A stretch of DNA of 64,000 nucleotides from Paenibacillus sp. MAHUQ-63 (GCF_028765165.1 NZ_JARADB010000002.1:1237146-1301145); one strand, 5' to 3'. Positions 25,867-33,955 are shown, counted from the first letter of the stretch. A program made the numbers and translations. The notes: a model not told the origin generated them from the letters alone.

Positions 25867-25902
25867 GAGGTAGGGATTCTAAATCCCTGCCTCTTTATGT
25901 TT
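25866..25902 (+). terminator. Riboswitch-linked attenuator
   Basis: AGAGG plus GGGATT (25866-25878) pairs with AATCCC plus CCTCT (25882-25894), followed by TTTATGTTT. It overlaps the 3' end of the ZTP aptamer and lies before the folD ribosome site AAAGGG. Confidence 0.85.
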
Positions 25903-25918
25903 AGAAAGGGCTGATGAG

Positions 25919-26758
25919 ATGAATACGGTGATACTAGACGGAAGCAAAGTTGCAGAGAGCATTAAAGAGGAGCTGGCAGTACGTATTAATAGTCTGTCGC
26001 AGCGTGGGATCGTGCCTTGTTTGGCCACGGTACTCGTAGGGAACGACCCGTCTTCGGCTACGTATGTGAAGATGAAAGGTCATGCTTGCAGGAAGCTGGG
26101 CATGCGCTCCATCCGGGTGGACTTGCCGGAGAGCACCTCGACGGACGAATTAATCGCCCATATCAACAAGCTCAATGAGGATCCGAGTGTACACGGCATA
26201 TTGCTTCAGCATCCTGTTCCAGCACATATCGATGAGCGTGCGGCATTCGACGCGATTCGAATCGACAAAGACGTAGACGGCGTAACAACATTAGGATATG
26301 CGCAAAATGCGTTCGGCGTCGCCAGGTTCCCGTCATGTACGCCGGCGGCTATTGTTGAGATCCTGGACTATTACCGTATCGACATCGAAGGGAGACATGC
26401 CGTGGTGATTGGGCGCAGTCCCATTCTCGGGAAGCCTGTCTCGGCTATGCTATTGAATCGCAATGCGACCGTAACGACCTGCCATTCGCGAACATCCGAT
26501 TTGGCGAGCATCGTCCGCTTGGGCGATATTGTCGTCGCGGCGGTAGGCAAGCCGAACTTTGTGCAAGGCGATTGGCTCAAACAAGGCGCCATTGTGCTGG
26601 ATGCCGGCTATAATGAGGGGAATGTGGGCGACGTGGACTATGAGCAATGCCTGCCGGTCGCTTCGGCGATTACGCCGGTCCCTGCCGGGGTAGGGCCAGT
26701 GACCATCGCGATGCTGCTGAAGCACACGGTAGATGCTGCGAACACGGCCGGGGGTTAA
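25919..26758 (+). CDS. folD: Methylenetetrahydrofolate dehydrogenase/cyclohydrolase
   Basis: A 279-residue bifunctional enzyme interconverting 5,10-methylene- and 10-formyl-tetrahydrofolate for purine and one-carbon metabolism. The active-site Tyr/Lys pair is Y49 and K53 in ATYVKMKGHAC. Q97 lies in LLQHPVP (usually QLPLP) and D120 in DKDVDG. The NADP fold shows GRSPILGKPVSAMLL, and the C-terminus has TPVPAGVGPVT, with Ala where PGGVGP is usual. The length is normal. Expression is governed by the ZTP riboswitch directly upstream. Confidence 0.95.
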   Translation: MNTVILDGSKVAESIKEELAVRINSLSQRGIVPCLATVLVGNDPSSATYVKMKGHACRKLGMRSIRVDLPESTSTDELIAHINKLNEDPSVHGILLQHPVPAHIDERAAFDAIRIDKDVDGVTTLGYAQNAFGVARFPSCTPAAIVEILDYYRIDIEGRHAVVIGRSPILGKPVSAMLLNRNATVTTCHSRTSDLASIVRLGDIVVAAVGKPNFVQGDWLKQGAIVLDAGYNEGNVGDVDYEQCLPVASAITPVPAGVGPVTIAMLLKHTVDAANTAGG

Positions 26759-26840
26759 GCTCGCCGCATGCAGGTCCGGCCGGAGGCGAAGCTTGCTTGG
26801 CTTCCGGTCTATTGGTGCTTGCATTTCATGAGCTTAGGAG

Positions 26841-26866
26841 ATATTATGGATATATAATGTCCATAA
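26841..26866 (+). promoter_or_regulatory. Candidate Rrf2 operator over its own promoter
   Basis: TTATGGA (26844-26850) and TCCATAA (26860-26866) form a 7-bp inverted repeat with a 9-bp spacer containing the -10 box TATAAT (26853-26858). The left part, ATATTATGGATAT, recurs at 27415-27427 before the flavoprotein gene. Confidence 0.65.
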
Positions 26867-26890
26867 GGAAGTTTACATCGAGGTGAAGAC

Positions 26891-27370
26891 ATGCAATTTT
26901 CCAAGAGCACAGGATACGCCTTGCATGCCCTAATCCACTTAGCCCGCTCAGAGCGCGGTCATCATGTAGGGATTAAGGAGCTTTCGTCGCTGCTCGGCGT
27001 TTCCGATACGTATTTATCCAAGATCATGTCTAAACTGCGTCAGGACGGTATCGTACGAGCGATGACCGGAGCGAGCGGCGGCTATGAGCTGGCGAGGCCG
27101 GCGGAGCAGATTACCTTTCTTGATGTGATTCAAGTCGTTGAAGGCCGGCAGCACATGTTCGAATGCTTTCAGATGAATGAGCAGCAGCATCAGTTGTTCT
27201 ATGAATCGGAGGCGGCGGTCGAGAATGAGCACCATGGGGCAAACACGAATGATCCGTTCAGCAAAGAGTGCTTGGTGAAGAAAATCATGATCGGCGCGGA
27301 GCAGCAAATGTACCAATATTTGCGGGAGCATACGATTCAAGGCGTGCTGGATGCGTCATCTTTTGGATAA
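26891..27370 (+). CDS. Rrf2-family transcriptional regulator
   Basis: A 159-residue winged-helix regulator. The N-terminus FSKSTGYALHALIHLA and IKELSSLLGVSDTYLSKIMSKL match the Rrf2 DNA-binding domain, and GASGGYELARP is the wing. Only two cysteines are present, C92 (MFECF) and C127 (KECLVKK), rather than the three-cysteine cluster of NsrR or IscR, so a thiol switch is more likely than an Fe-S cluster. The inverted repeat over its promoter suggests autorepression, and the same half-site precedes the adjacent flavoprotein gene, its probable target. Confidence 0.88.
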   Translation: MQFSKSTGYALHALIHLARSERGHHVGIKELSSLLGVSDTYLSKIMSKLRQDGIVRAMTGASGGYELARPAEQITFLDVIQVVEGRQHMFECFQMNEQQHQLFYESEAAVENEHHGANTNDPFSKECLVKKIMIGAEQQMYQYLREHTIQGVLDASSFG

Positions 27371-27414
27371 AGGGCAGAAGGCTGTTAACAAGAGGTGCTG
27401 CACTTCTTGTACTT

Positions 27415-27427
27415 ATATTATGGATAT
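27415..27427 (+). promoter_or_regulatory. Second Rrf2 half-site before flavoprotein gene
   Basis: ATATTATGGATAT is identical over 13 bases to 26841-26853 and sits 25 bp before the GTG start of the next gene. The right half (GATCC at 27432-27436) is degenerate. Confidence 0.55.
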
Positions 27428-27451
27428 CGAAGATCCGGGAGGGTGATTATA

Positions 27452-28366
27452 GTGGGACAACAGATGGATGTAGGCATTATTGGCGGCGGACCTGCAGGGC
27501 TCAATGCGGCGCTTGTACTGGGCAGAGCAAGAAAGAGTGTCATCGTGATTGACGAAGGGGTGCCTCGCAACCGGGTGACACGTGAGACGCACGGCTTTCT
27601 GACACGGGATGGCATAGCTCCGGCGGAGTTTCGGCGAATCGCCAGAGAGCAGATTCAGGCTTACCCTTCCGTACAATTCGCGGAGGAGAAGGCGGTTGCG
27701 GTTGCCGGCGAGGATGGACATTTTCAAATTACAACTTCCGCTGGCAGCGTCTTTCATTGCAAAAAGCTGCTGTTTGCAGTCGGCATGAAGGATCTTCCGC
27801 TGGAAATCAACGGTTTGCAGGAGGTATATGGCCGAAGCGCTTTTGTATGCCCTTATTGCGATGGCTGGGAGCTGAGAGATCAGCCGCTCGTACTGATTGC
27901 CAAAGGACCGCGTGTGCTCCATGCCGCCAAAATGCTGGCGGGGTGGACCTCGGAGTACGTGATATGTACAGACGGCCCGGCCGAATTGACGGATGAACAG
28001 CGTGAAGAGCTAAGAGCCCATCATGTATCCGTGTTCGAATCTCCGATTCGAAAGATAGCTTCGAGGGAGGGAATGGTGGATCATATCCTACTAGAAGATG
28101 GAATGAGTCTTCCTTGTACGGGAATATTCTTTGCTCCGAAGCTTGTTCCTGGTTCCGATTTGCCTAAGAGCATGGGCTGTCAAGTGACGGAGACCGGCAT
28201 GGTCGTCGCGGATGCATTCGGTAAAACGAGCGTACCGGGCATATTCAGCGCCGGGGATATCGCTACCGAAATGTATCAAGCTATTGCCGCCGCATCGATG
28301 GGGGCTCTGGCCGGCGTCGGCATCAATAACGAGCTGCTCATTGAAGCTTGGGATCGAGGTAAGTAG
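27452..28366 (+). CDS. NAD(P)/FAD-dependent thioredoxin-reductase-like oxidoreductase
   Basis: A 304-residue pyridine-nucleotide disulfide oxidoreductase-like protein. FAD binding is shown by VGIIGGGPAGLNAALVLGRA and the C-terminal GIFSAGDIA. A redox-active CxxC is present as FVCPYCDGWE at about residues 128-137. Unlike thioredoxin reductase, the NADPH domain lacks a clean GxGxxA motif (VLIAKGPRVLHAAKML), so the electron donor is uncertain. The GTG follows GGGAGGG by eight bases; an upstream in-frame ATG at 27395 has no ribosome site. The gene is likely controlled by the Rrf2 protein upstream and involved in thiol or electrophile stress, which is inference. Confidence 0.85.
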   Translation: MGQQMDVGIIGGGPAGLNAALVLGRARKSVIVIDEGVPRNRVTRETHGFLTRDGIAPAEFRRIAREQIQAYPSVQFAEEKAVAVAGEDGHFQITTSAGSVFHCKKLLFAVGMKDLPLEINGLQEVYGRSAFVCPYCDGWELRDQPLVLIAKGPRVLHAAKMLAGWTSEYVICTDGPAELTDEQREELRAHHVSVFESPIRKIASREGMVDHILLEDGMSLPCTGIFFAPKLVPGSDLPKSMGCQVTETGMVVADAFGKTSVPGIFSAGDIATEMYQAIAAASMGALAGVGINNELLIEAWDRGK

Positions 28367-28379
28367 AGGGTAGGACAGG

Positions 28380-28420
28380 ACAGTCTTGGCCGAAGGGGTC
28401 AAGGCTGTTTTTTTGATTTT
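28380..28420 (+). terminator. Terminator of flavoprotein gene
   Basis: ACAGTCTTG (28380-28388) pairs with CAAGGCTGT (28400-28408), followed by seven T residues. Confidence 0.9.
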
Positions 28421-28437
28421 CAGGGAGCGCGCGTGCT

Positions 28438-28626
28438 CTAACGGACAAGGGGAGGCTGTAAATCTGCGGGAGACCACCAAATGTATGCGAAAATTCTACA
28501 TAATCAGCGGCACACACCAAGAATCAGTCGATTGTATTCGAAATTTCATATACAAAACGTGATTTGAGCCCTAATTCTGTACATGTATTCGAAAAATCAC
28601 ATACATTCTCTGCATGTGTCCGTTCC
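28438..28626. repeat. Composite intergenic repeat, locus 3
   Basis: The unit opens with CTAACGGAC (28438-28446) and closes with GTGTCCGTTCC (28616-28626), the boundary elements of the modular repeat family. Inside are three copies of the other family, starting TGTATGCG at 28482, TGTATTCG at 28533 and TGTATTCG at 28584, exactly 51 bp apart. Each copy is an imperfect palindrome of about 20-22 bp. This part of the 500-bp gap between convergent genes codes for nothing. Confidence 0.8.
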
Positions 28627-28632
28627 CATTAA

Positions 28633-28795
28633 AACTGTCGACAGTTAATTGACAGCCTCAAGGGAGCCGTTATGCAGCCCCGAATGCGCCCCTTGCTGCT
28701 CTAACGGACTGGATTCCCGTTATCCGTTATTAACTGGAATTCAACGATGAATCAATCGCAAAGAAGGGAGGAATAAGATCCTGACAGTCCGTTAC
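28633..28795. repeat. Palindrome and second boundary-element pair, locus 3
   Basis: AACTGTCGACAGTT (28633-28646) is a perfect 14-bp palindrome. CTAACGGACT (28701-28710) faces AGTCCGTTAC (28787-28796), another inverted pair of the boundary element, here enclosing CCGTTATCCGTTATTAAC. No gene is seen between 28420 and 28868. Confidence 0.6.
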
Positions 28796-28845
28796 AATTT
28801 TCATCTAATTGCATAGAGGCTTCTGCAGCTGATCTGGAATAACGG

Positions 28846-28868
28846 AGGAGCATCGTTAGGATGCTCCT
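28846..28868 (-). terminator. Hairpin after araC-type gene
   Basis: GGAGCATC (28847-28854) and GATGCTCC (28860-28867) form a perfect 8-bp stem touching the stop codon of the minus-strand regulator. The T-run after it is weak (TCCGTTATT), so confidence is limited. Confidence 0.5.
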
Positions 28869-29746
28869 TATTGATTTGAAAGGCGATAGCCGGCAGGGGT
28901 CATGCCTGTCTTATCCTTGAACATCCGATAAAATCTTTTGAGATCGGACATCCCGACAGCTGCGGCAATCTCGGCGATCGACAAGCCGCGGTGAGCCGGA
29001 TCGGCCAGCAGTTGGCAGCTGCGGTTCATCCGCTCGTGGACCAGCAAGTCCGAGAACGTGCCGCCTGTGCTTGCATGTATCAATCGCTGCAGCTGCCTGG
29101 CTCCGATGCCGGCTTCGGCGGCTAAGCTCGTTAGCGTTATTTTGTCATGCAGCCGGCCGCGTATACTCTTCAGAACGGTGTCCATCCGATTGTAGCCCTT
29201 GCAGGATTCGATGTCCGCTGCTGCTTCCAGAGATCGCTCTATGCAGATGAACAACTGCAGCAGCAGCCCGCACATCATCGTTTCGAAGCCGGTCCTTTGC
29301 TGCTGAAACTCCCGGTAGAGTGATTCGAACAGCTGCGCGAATTCGCTTGAGCGCTCCCGTATGTGCACCCAATGTCCCGAATTCGCCGTTAACTCCCGGA
29401 AGCGGTACATGTGAAACCGTTCGGGCAGAACGGCAGTTAGAAAATGGTAAAGCTCTTCGTCAAAAATACAATTGCAGATGACGAGCGGCTTATGGGGATC
29501 GGCGGAGGCCGGCCGGAATATGTGCGAGATGCCGATCGGCAGGAAAAACAGATCGCCTTTGGCCACGCGAAGCGTCCGGTCGCCGATGTAATGAAACCCG
29601 CTGCCTTCCCAAACATAGCAAATTTCATAAAAATCATGCACATGCTCAGGCAGTTCAAACCGTTCATGAACTTTATTGACGAAGATGGAGAAGCCGTCTC
29701 TGAAAAATTGTTCGCCTTTCTCGACAAGCAGTTGGGGTCTTGGCAT
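28868..29746 (-). CDS. AraC-family regulator with cupin domain
   Basis: A 292-residue regulator: an N-terminal cupin domain (LPEHVHDFYEICYVWEGSG about residues 30-48, GDLFFLPIGISHIF later) and a C-terminal double helix-turn-helix (LTSLAAEAGIGARQLQRLI, then SIAEIAAAVGMSDLKRFYRMF). AAAGGAG lies five bases before the ATG at 29746; the in-frame extension to 29827 is rejected. It is divergent from the rhamnosidase gene and is its likely regulator, responding to rhamnose or a rhamnoside (inference). Confidence 0.88.
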   Translation of the reverse strand: MPRPQLLVEKGEQFFRDGFSIFVNKVHERFELPEHVHDFYEICYVWEGSGFHYIGDRTLRVAKGDLFFLPIGISHIFRPASADPHKPLVICNCIFDEELYHFLTAVLPERFHMYRFRELTANSGHWVHIRERSSEFAQLFESLYREFQQQRTGFETMMCGLLLQLFICIERSLEAAADIESCKGYNRMDTVLKSIRGRLHDKITLTSLAAEAGIGARQLQRLIHASTGGTFSDLLVHERMNRSCQLLADPAHRGLSIAEIAAAVGMSDLKRFYRMFKDKTGMTPAGYRLSNQ

Positions 29747-29790
29747 AAGAACTCCTTTGAGTATGATATCCGATTGTGTTTCCTTGCTGA

Positions 29791-29819
29791 ATAATGTCAT
29801 CATATACCGATATAATGTC
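29791..29819. promoter_or_regulatory. 21-bp direct repeat in divergent araC/rhamnosidase region
   Basis: ATAATGTC occurs at 29791-29798 and 29812-29819, start-to-start 21 bp or two helical turns, as expected for an AraC-type dimer. A TATAAT (29811-29816) overlaps the second copy. Confidence 0.55.
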
Positions 29820-29896
29820 GTAATCAACCCATAATCTGGATGGTCGCTTTTCGATAAGATGAGAGGAGATCAGCAAGATCAGGAGGAATCGAATCG

Positions 29897-32809
29897 ATGA
29901 CAAGAACAGAGTGGCAGGCCAAATGGATATGGGGAGAAGGGGAGCCAAGTCCGCGCAACGAGTGGAGATGCTTCCGCAAAACGTTTGATCTCTCGCCGGC
30001 ACAAGCTAATAATGAATGGACTACGCTAAGCATCACGGCTGACTCGCGCTATGTGCTGTATGTCAATGGAACACGAGTTGGAAGAGGACCGGTCAGATCA
30101 TGGCCTAACGAACAAGCTTACGATACATATGAAATCGGTCATTTGCTGCGGCCCGGCAAAGCCAATACGGTTGCCGTATTGGTGATGCATTATGGAGTAT
30201 CCACCTTTTATTATTTACGCGGCCGCGGCGGATTGCTCCTCGAATTGAACGATTCCCAAGGAGCTGTCCTTGCTGCGACAGATGCTTCGTGGCTCACTGC
30301 GCTGCATAAGGGACATCACCCCCGGGCGCCAAGGGCTTCATGCCAACACGGGTTCGCCGAATATGTCGATGCCGCGGCTTGGGATTCCGCATGGATAACG
30401 GGCGGTGGGAACCCGCATGATTGGACGGCGTCCCGGGAGCTTGGCCCCGCAGGCATGGAGCCATGGACGACGCTGAAGCCTCGTGATATTCCGTTACTGA
30501 CGGAAGAGATCATCACACCCGTGCGTGTGGAATCGCTCGCCAAGGTGAAGTCGTTCCAGGTCACGACAGCGATCGATGTCCGCAACGGATGGATGGATGG
30601 AAGCGAAGAACACGCCAACCAGATCCGCTTTCTTGGATTTGCCGTGACTTCGCTGCATGCGAGCCGGGCGGGACGGGCTACGATCGGCTTTCTACAAGTC
30701 CATGAATGCTTGAATGGGCTCATGTTAAATGGGACCAAGCTGGATAGCAGCCAGATGTACGGCAGCGCACCTGAACGGTATGCCGATGTTCAGCTGCAAG
30801 AGGGACATAATCTGCTCGTAATCGATGTCTCCTCGAACATCCATACCGGGAAGCTGCAGATCGGTGTAGATGGCGAGGCGGATCAGATCCTTTCTTTCCA
30901 GTCGCCTGCAGGCTGCAGCGTTCAGGCGGAATCCGGATGGCTGCGAATCGGTCCGTTCGATGCGGTTGTGCAGCTCGACCATCAAGCCGTGCGCCCGCTG
31001 GACAACCGGCATGCCGACTATTTGGCCTGTCAAGAGCGTCTGAAGTCAACGGATGACCTGGCATTGTTTCATCACTGGATGAAGCCCGTCGAGGTTCAGT
31101 ACGTATCTGAAGTTGACGTCTTCGCGCTAAGCGTATGGAGGAAGGAAGAGATTCGTTACGCGGTGCCCGAACAGCTCCAGCATGCGGCCATCCCTCACGC
31201 AGAAGCAACTCGGATTCCGGTGTTTGAGGGCTACGACACGGAAGTGCTGTTCGATTTGGGCAAAGAGTACTCCGGGTATTTGACATTTGAAGTTGATGCG
31301 GATGAAGGGACCGTGCTCGATTGGTACGGCTTCGAATATATGGCTGGGGACTACCGCCAGGACATGTTCGGTCTTGACCATACGCTTCGGTACGTCTGCC
31401 GGGATGGCCGCCAGCGGTATGAATCGCCCATCCGCAAAGGATTCCGCTATGTCGCATTAACGGTGCGCGGCGCCGCTAACCCGGTTAAGCTTCATAACGT
31501 CAATCTGATTCAGAGCAATTATCCGGTCGCGGAGGTCGGTCAGTTCTCATGCTCGGATGCACTCCTGAACGATATATGGGACATATCCCGGCATACGACG
31601 AAGCTGTGTATGGAAGATACGTTCGTCGATTGTCCCGCCTATGAGCAAGTTTTCTGGGTAGGTGACAGCCGCAACGAGGCGCTGGTGAGCAATTATGTGT
31701 ACGGGGTTCAGGATATTGTGAAACGCTGCTTGCGACTTGTTCCCGGCTCCAAGCACCAAACGCCGCTCTTCGCGGATCAGGTGCCGAGCGGATGGAGCAG
31801 TGTGATTCCGAATTGGACGTTCTTCTGGGCGATCGCTTGCGCTGAATATTACGAGCGGACTGGAGATCAGGCTTTTGCCGCCGAGATGTATGCCCATATT
31901 AAGTTCACGCTGGAGCATTATATCGCGAAGATGGATGATCGCGGGCTGTTTCATATCAAAGGCTGGAATTTGCTGGACTGGTCGCCGATCGATCAGCCCA
32001 ACGACGGCGTTGTGACTCACCAGAACATGTTTCTCGTGCACACTCTCAAAGTCGCGGCAGGTATGGGTGAGCTTGCTGGCGATCGCGAGGGGGCAGCTAC
32101 CTTGGCTTCCGCGGCGGAACGGCTTCATCGGGCCATCAACGAACATCTCTGGGACGATGATAAGCGAGCTTATATCGATTGCATTCATGCGGATGGAAGA
32201 CGATCCGGGGTACTAAGCATGCAGACGCAGGTCGTGGCTGCATTGACCGGTGTTGCCCAGCAGGAACGGCAAGCGGTCATTAACGGCTATTTGGTCGATC
32301 CGCCGCAGCATTTTGTGCAAATCGGCTCGCCATTCATGTCATTCTTCTATTACGAAGCGCTTGCGCAAATCGGCGAAGTCGGCCTTATGCTTGCGGATAT
32401 CCGCCATAATTACGGCACGATGATTCGGCATGGGGCGACGACTTGTTGGGAGCAGTATCCCAACTTCCTGGAGAACCGCGCCAACCCTGATATGCTGACA
32501 CGCAGCCACTGTCATGCCTGGTCGGCTGCTCCCGCTTACTTCTTGGGCAAGGAAGTGCTGGGGGTACGGGGGCTCACGCCTGGGTGGACGGAAGTAGAGA
32601 TTGCACCCGTCCCTTGCGGCCTGACTTGGGCGAAGGGCAGCGTGCCTCATCCGGCGGGCGGAAGAATCGATGTGACGTGGCAAGTGAATGAATCCGAGCA
32701 GACGATGGAATTGACATTGACTTATCCGAATAACGTGACGGTGCGACCGCGCATTCCTTCGGGGTACAAAGGGATAATTCGGGAGACGAAGCTGGCTGTG
32801 CTGGAGTAA
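29897..32809 (+). CDS. Alpha-L-rhamnosidase-like glycoside hydrolase (GH78)
   Basis: A 970-residue hydrolase with the domain order of GH78. There is an N-terminal WQAKWIWG...FRKTFDL beta domain carrying a rhamnosidase N-like carbohydrate-binding module (about residues 5-190), beta-sandwich modules, an (alpha/alpha)6 catalytic barrel (about 540-870) and a C-terminal beta domain. The catalytic signature DTFVDCPAYEQVFWVGDSRN (about 573-592) matches the family's DCPxRExxxWxGD with Tyr-Glu-Gln in place of Arg-Glu-Arg. GATTCWEQYPN carries a second conserved acid. There is no signal peptide, so it probably acts on imported oligosaccharides. AGGAGGA precedes the ATG. Confidence 0.85.
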   Translation: MTRTEWQAKWIWGEGEPSPRNEWRCFRKTFDLSPAQANNEWTTLSITADSRYVLYVNGTRVGRGPVRSWPNEQAYDTYEIGHLLRPGKANTVAVLVMHYGVSTFYYLRGRGGLLLELNDSQGAVLAATDASWLTALHKGHHPRAPRASCQHGFAEYVDAAAWDSAWITGGGNPHDWTASRELGPAGMEPWTTLKPRDIPLLTEEIITPVRVESLAKVKSFQVTTAIDVRNGWMDGSEEHANQIRFLGFAVTSLHASRAGRATIGFLQVHECLNGLMLNGTKLDSSQMYGSAPERYADVQLQEGHNLLVIDVSSNIHTGKLQIGVDGEADQILSFQSPAGCSVQAESGWLRIGPFDAVVQLDHQAVRPLDNRHADYLACQERLKSTDDLALFHHWMKPVEVQYVSEVDVFALSVWRKEEIRYAVPEQLQHAAIPHAEATRIPVFEGYDTEVLFDLGKEYSGYLTFEVDADEGTVLDWYGFEYMAGDYRQDMFGLDHTLRYVCRDGRQRYESPIRKGFRYVALTVRGAANPVKLHNVNLIQSNYPVAEVGQFSCSDALLNDIWDISRHTTKLCMEDTFVDCPAYEQVFWVGDSRNEALVSNYVYGVQDIVKRCLRLVPGSKHQTPLFADQVPSGWSSVIPNWTFFWAIACAEYYERTGDQAFAAEMYAHIKFTLEHYIAKMDDRGLFHIKGWNLLDWSPIDQPNDGVVTHQNMFLVHTLKVAAGMGELAGDREGAATLASAAERLHRAINEHLWDDDKRAYIDCIHADGRRSGVLSMQTQVVAALTGVAQQERQAVINGYLVDPPQHFVQIGSPFMSFFYYEALAQIGEVGLMLADIRHNYGTMIRHGATTCWEQYPNFLENRANPDMLTRSHCHAWSAAPAYFLGKEVLGVRGLTPGWTEVEIAPVPCGLTWAKGSVPHPAGGRIDVTWQVNESEQTMELTLTYPNNVTVRPRIPSGYKGIIRETKLAVLE

Positions 32810-32823
32810 AAGAGAGGAAAATG

Positions 32824-32856
32824 AAAGGCTGTCCATCGTAGAATGGACAGCCTTTG
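32824..32856. terminator. Bidirectional terminator between rhamnosidase and marR
   Basis: AAAGGCTGTCCAT (32824-32836) pairs with ATGGACAGCCTTT (32843-32855). It serves both convergent genes. Confidence 0.85.
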
Positions 32857-32857
32857 C

Positions 32858-33283
32858 TTACTCGACAAACGTTCGATTAAACTTATGCAGCAGCGCGCCG
32901 AACTGCTGTTGGTCCTCTAAGGACCAATTCTTCAGAAAGTCGGCAACCCGTTCGAATCTCGCCTGCTTGTTCAAGGCTAATTCTTTGGTTCCGGTTTCCG
33001 TAATCTGCAGGGAGTAAGCCCGGCCATCCTGCGGATCGGGAATCCGGTAAACCAAGCCTTTCTGTTCCAGGGCGGCCGTTTGCCGGGATATGGTGGAGAT
33101 ATCCAGATGGAATTCCTCCGCCAAGGCTTTGACACCGGCCGAGCCGTGCGAGGAGATTTGGTGGAGCAGCAGATAGGCGGAACGGTCCAGACTCCCGATT
33201 CGCCCATTGGCGGTGACAGCTAGAAAGCGGCGCATTAATATCGATAATTCTAACTCGATGGTTTCGGCAGGATGGTTGGTCAT
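32858..33283 (-). CDS. MarR-family transcriptional regulator
   Basis: A 141-residue winged-helix regulator with the MarR layout: SAYLLLHQISSHGSAGVKALAEEFHLDISTISRQTAALEQKGLV, then the wing DPQDGRAYSLQITETG. The ATG at 33283 follows GAGG by six bases; longer in-frame starts up to 33436 would run through the operator region and are rejected. The protein is divergent from the CBS gene, whose promoter contains two matching palindromes, so it likely represses that gene. No cysteine is evident in the DNA-binding core, so a small-molecule ligand is more likely than thiol sensing. Confidence 0.88.
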   Translation of the reverse strand: MTNHPAETIELELSILMRRFLAVTANGRIGSLDRSAYLLLHQISSHGSAGVKALAEEFHLDISTISRQTAALEQKGLVYRIPDPQDGRAYSLQITETGTKELALNKQARFERVADFLKNWSLEDQQQFGALLHKFNRTFVE

Positions 33284-33381
33284 AGCGTACCTCGTCTTCA
33301 TTCGAAATAATAAAATTTCATTGTATAATCGTATCATAAACGATTCGTTTTGAATATGTGCGCCAATCTGTTGAAATGGAA

Positions 33382-33436
33382 TTGACATGCTCTTATATAG
33401 TTGTATAATACAATTATATATAGTTGTATTATACAT
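33382..33436 (+). promoter_or_regulatory. CBS-gene promoter with two MarR-type operators
   Basis: TTGACA (33382-33387) and TATAAT (33404-33409), spacer 16 bp, make a strong sigma-A promoter. TTGTATAATACAA (33401-33413), a palindrome, covers the -10 box, and TTGTATTATACAT (33424-33436) repeats it 23 bp downstream. Confidence 0.7.
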
Positions 33437-33477
33437 CTAGATACATCATCAAGCCTATTCAACTGGAGGGGAACATC

Positions 33478-33933
33478 ATTAAAGCCCATGACATTATGGT
33501 TCGTCAGGTTTATAAAGTGAAAGAAGACGATCCTGTTCGCAGCGTAATAGAGAAATTCATCAATTACCGGATCAGCGGATTGCCGGTGGTGAACGAACGA
33601 AATGAAGTCGTCGCTTATTTGAGTGACGGCGATATTATGCGCTACATCGGCAAGCACGAGGATCACGTATTCGGCTCTTATTTTTACACGGCAGTCATAC
33701 GTGGAGATAACGAGGAATTTGATGAACGAGTTCGTAGTTTGCTGTCCTTGAATGTGCTGCAAATCGCCCGGAAGAAAGTCATTGCCGTGAACGCTGAAGA
33801 GGAAATCGAGCAAATAGCCGCTATTCTGGGCAAGAAGCGAATTAAAAAGCTGCCTGTCATCCGCAATGGTGTTCTTGTCGGTATCATTTCTAGAGGAGAT
33901 GTCATCCGGCATGCCTTCCAGTCGATCTTGTGA
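33478..33933 (+). CDS. Tandem CBS-domain protein, probable ATT start
   Basis: A 152-residue protein made of two CBS domains (about residues 1-60, KAHDIMVRQVYKVKEDDPV to LSDGDIMRYIG, and 88-150, ending VGIISRGDVIRHAF), which typically bind adenine nucleotides. GGAGGGG at 33465-33471 is followed after six bases by ATT, then Lys-Ala-His-Asp-Ile-Met, exactly where CBS proteins usually begin with M-x-A-x-D-I-M. The next ATG (33496) is 24 bases from the ribosome site and would remove conserved residues. The upstream TTG at 33424 is inside the operator with no ribosome site. Regulated by the divergent MarR protein (inference). Confidence 0.8.
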   Translation: MKAHDIMVRQVYKVKEDDPVRSVIEKFINYRISGLPVVNERNEVVAYLSDGDIMRYIGKHEDHVFGSYFYTAVIRGDNEEFDERVRSLLSLNVLQIARKKVIAVNAEEEIEQIAAILGKKRIKKLPVIRNGVLVGIISRGDVIRHAFQSIL

Positions 33934-33955
33934 GCGGCTGTCGTATATAGACAAA

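Noticed and set aside
28482..28605. CRISPR-like array suggested by three repeats at 51-bp period
   Set aside because: Repeats are short and imperfect, spacers are not of CRISPR type, similar copies occur at other loci, and no cas genes are present.
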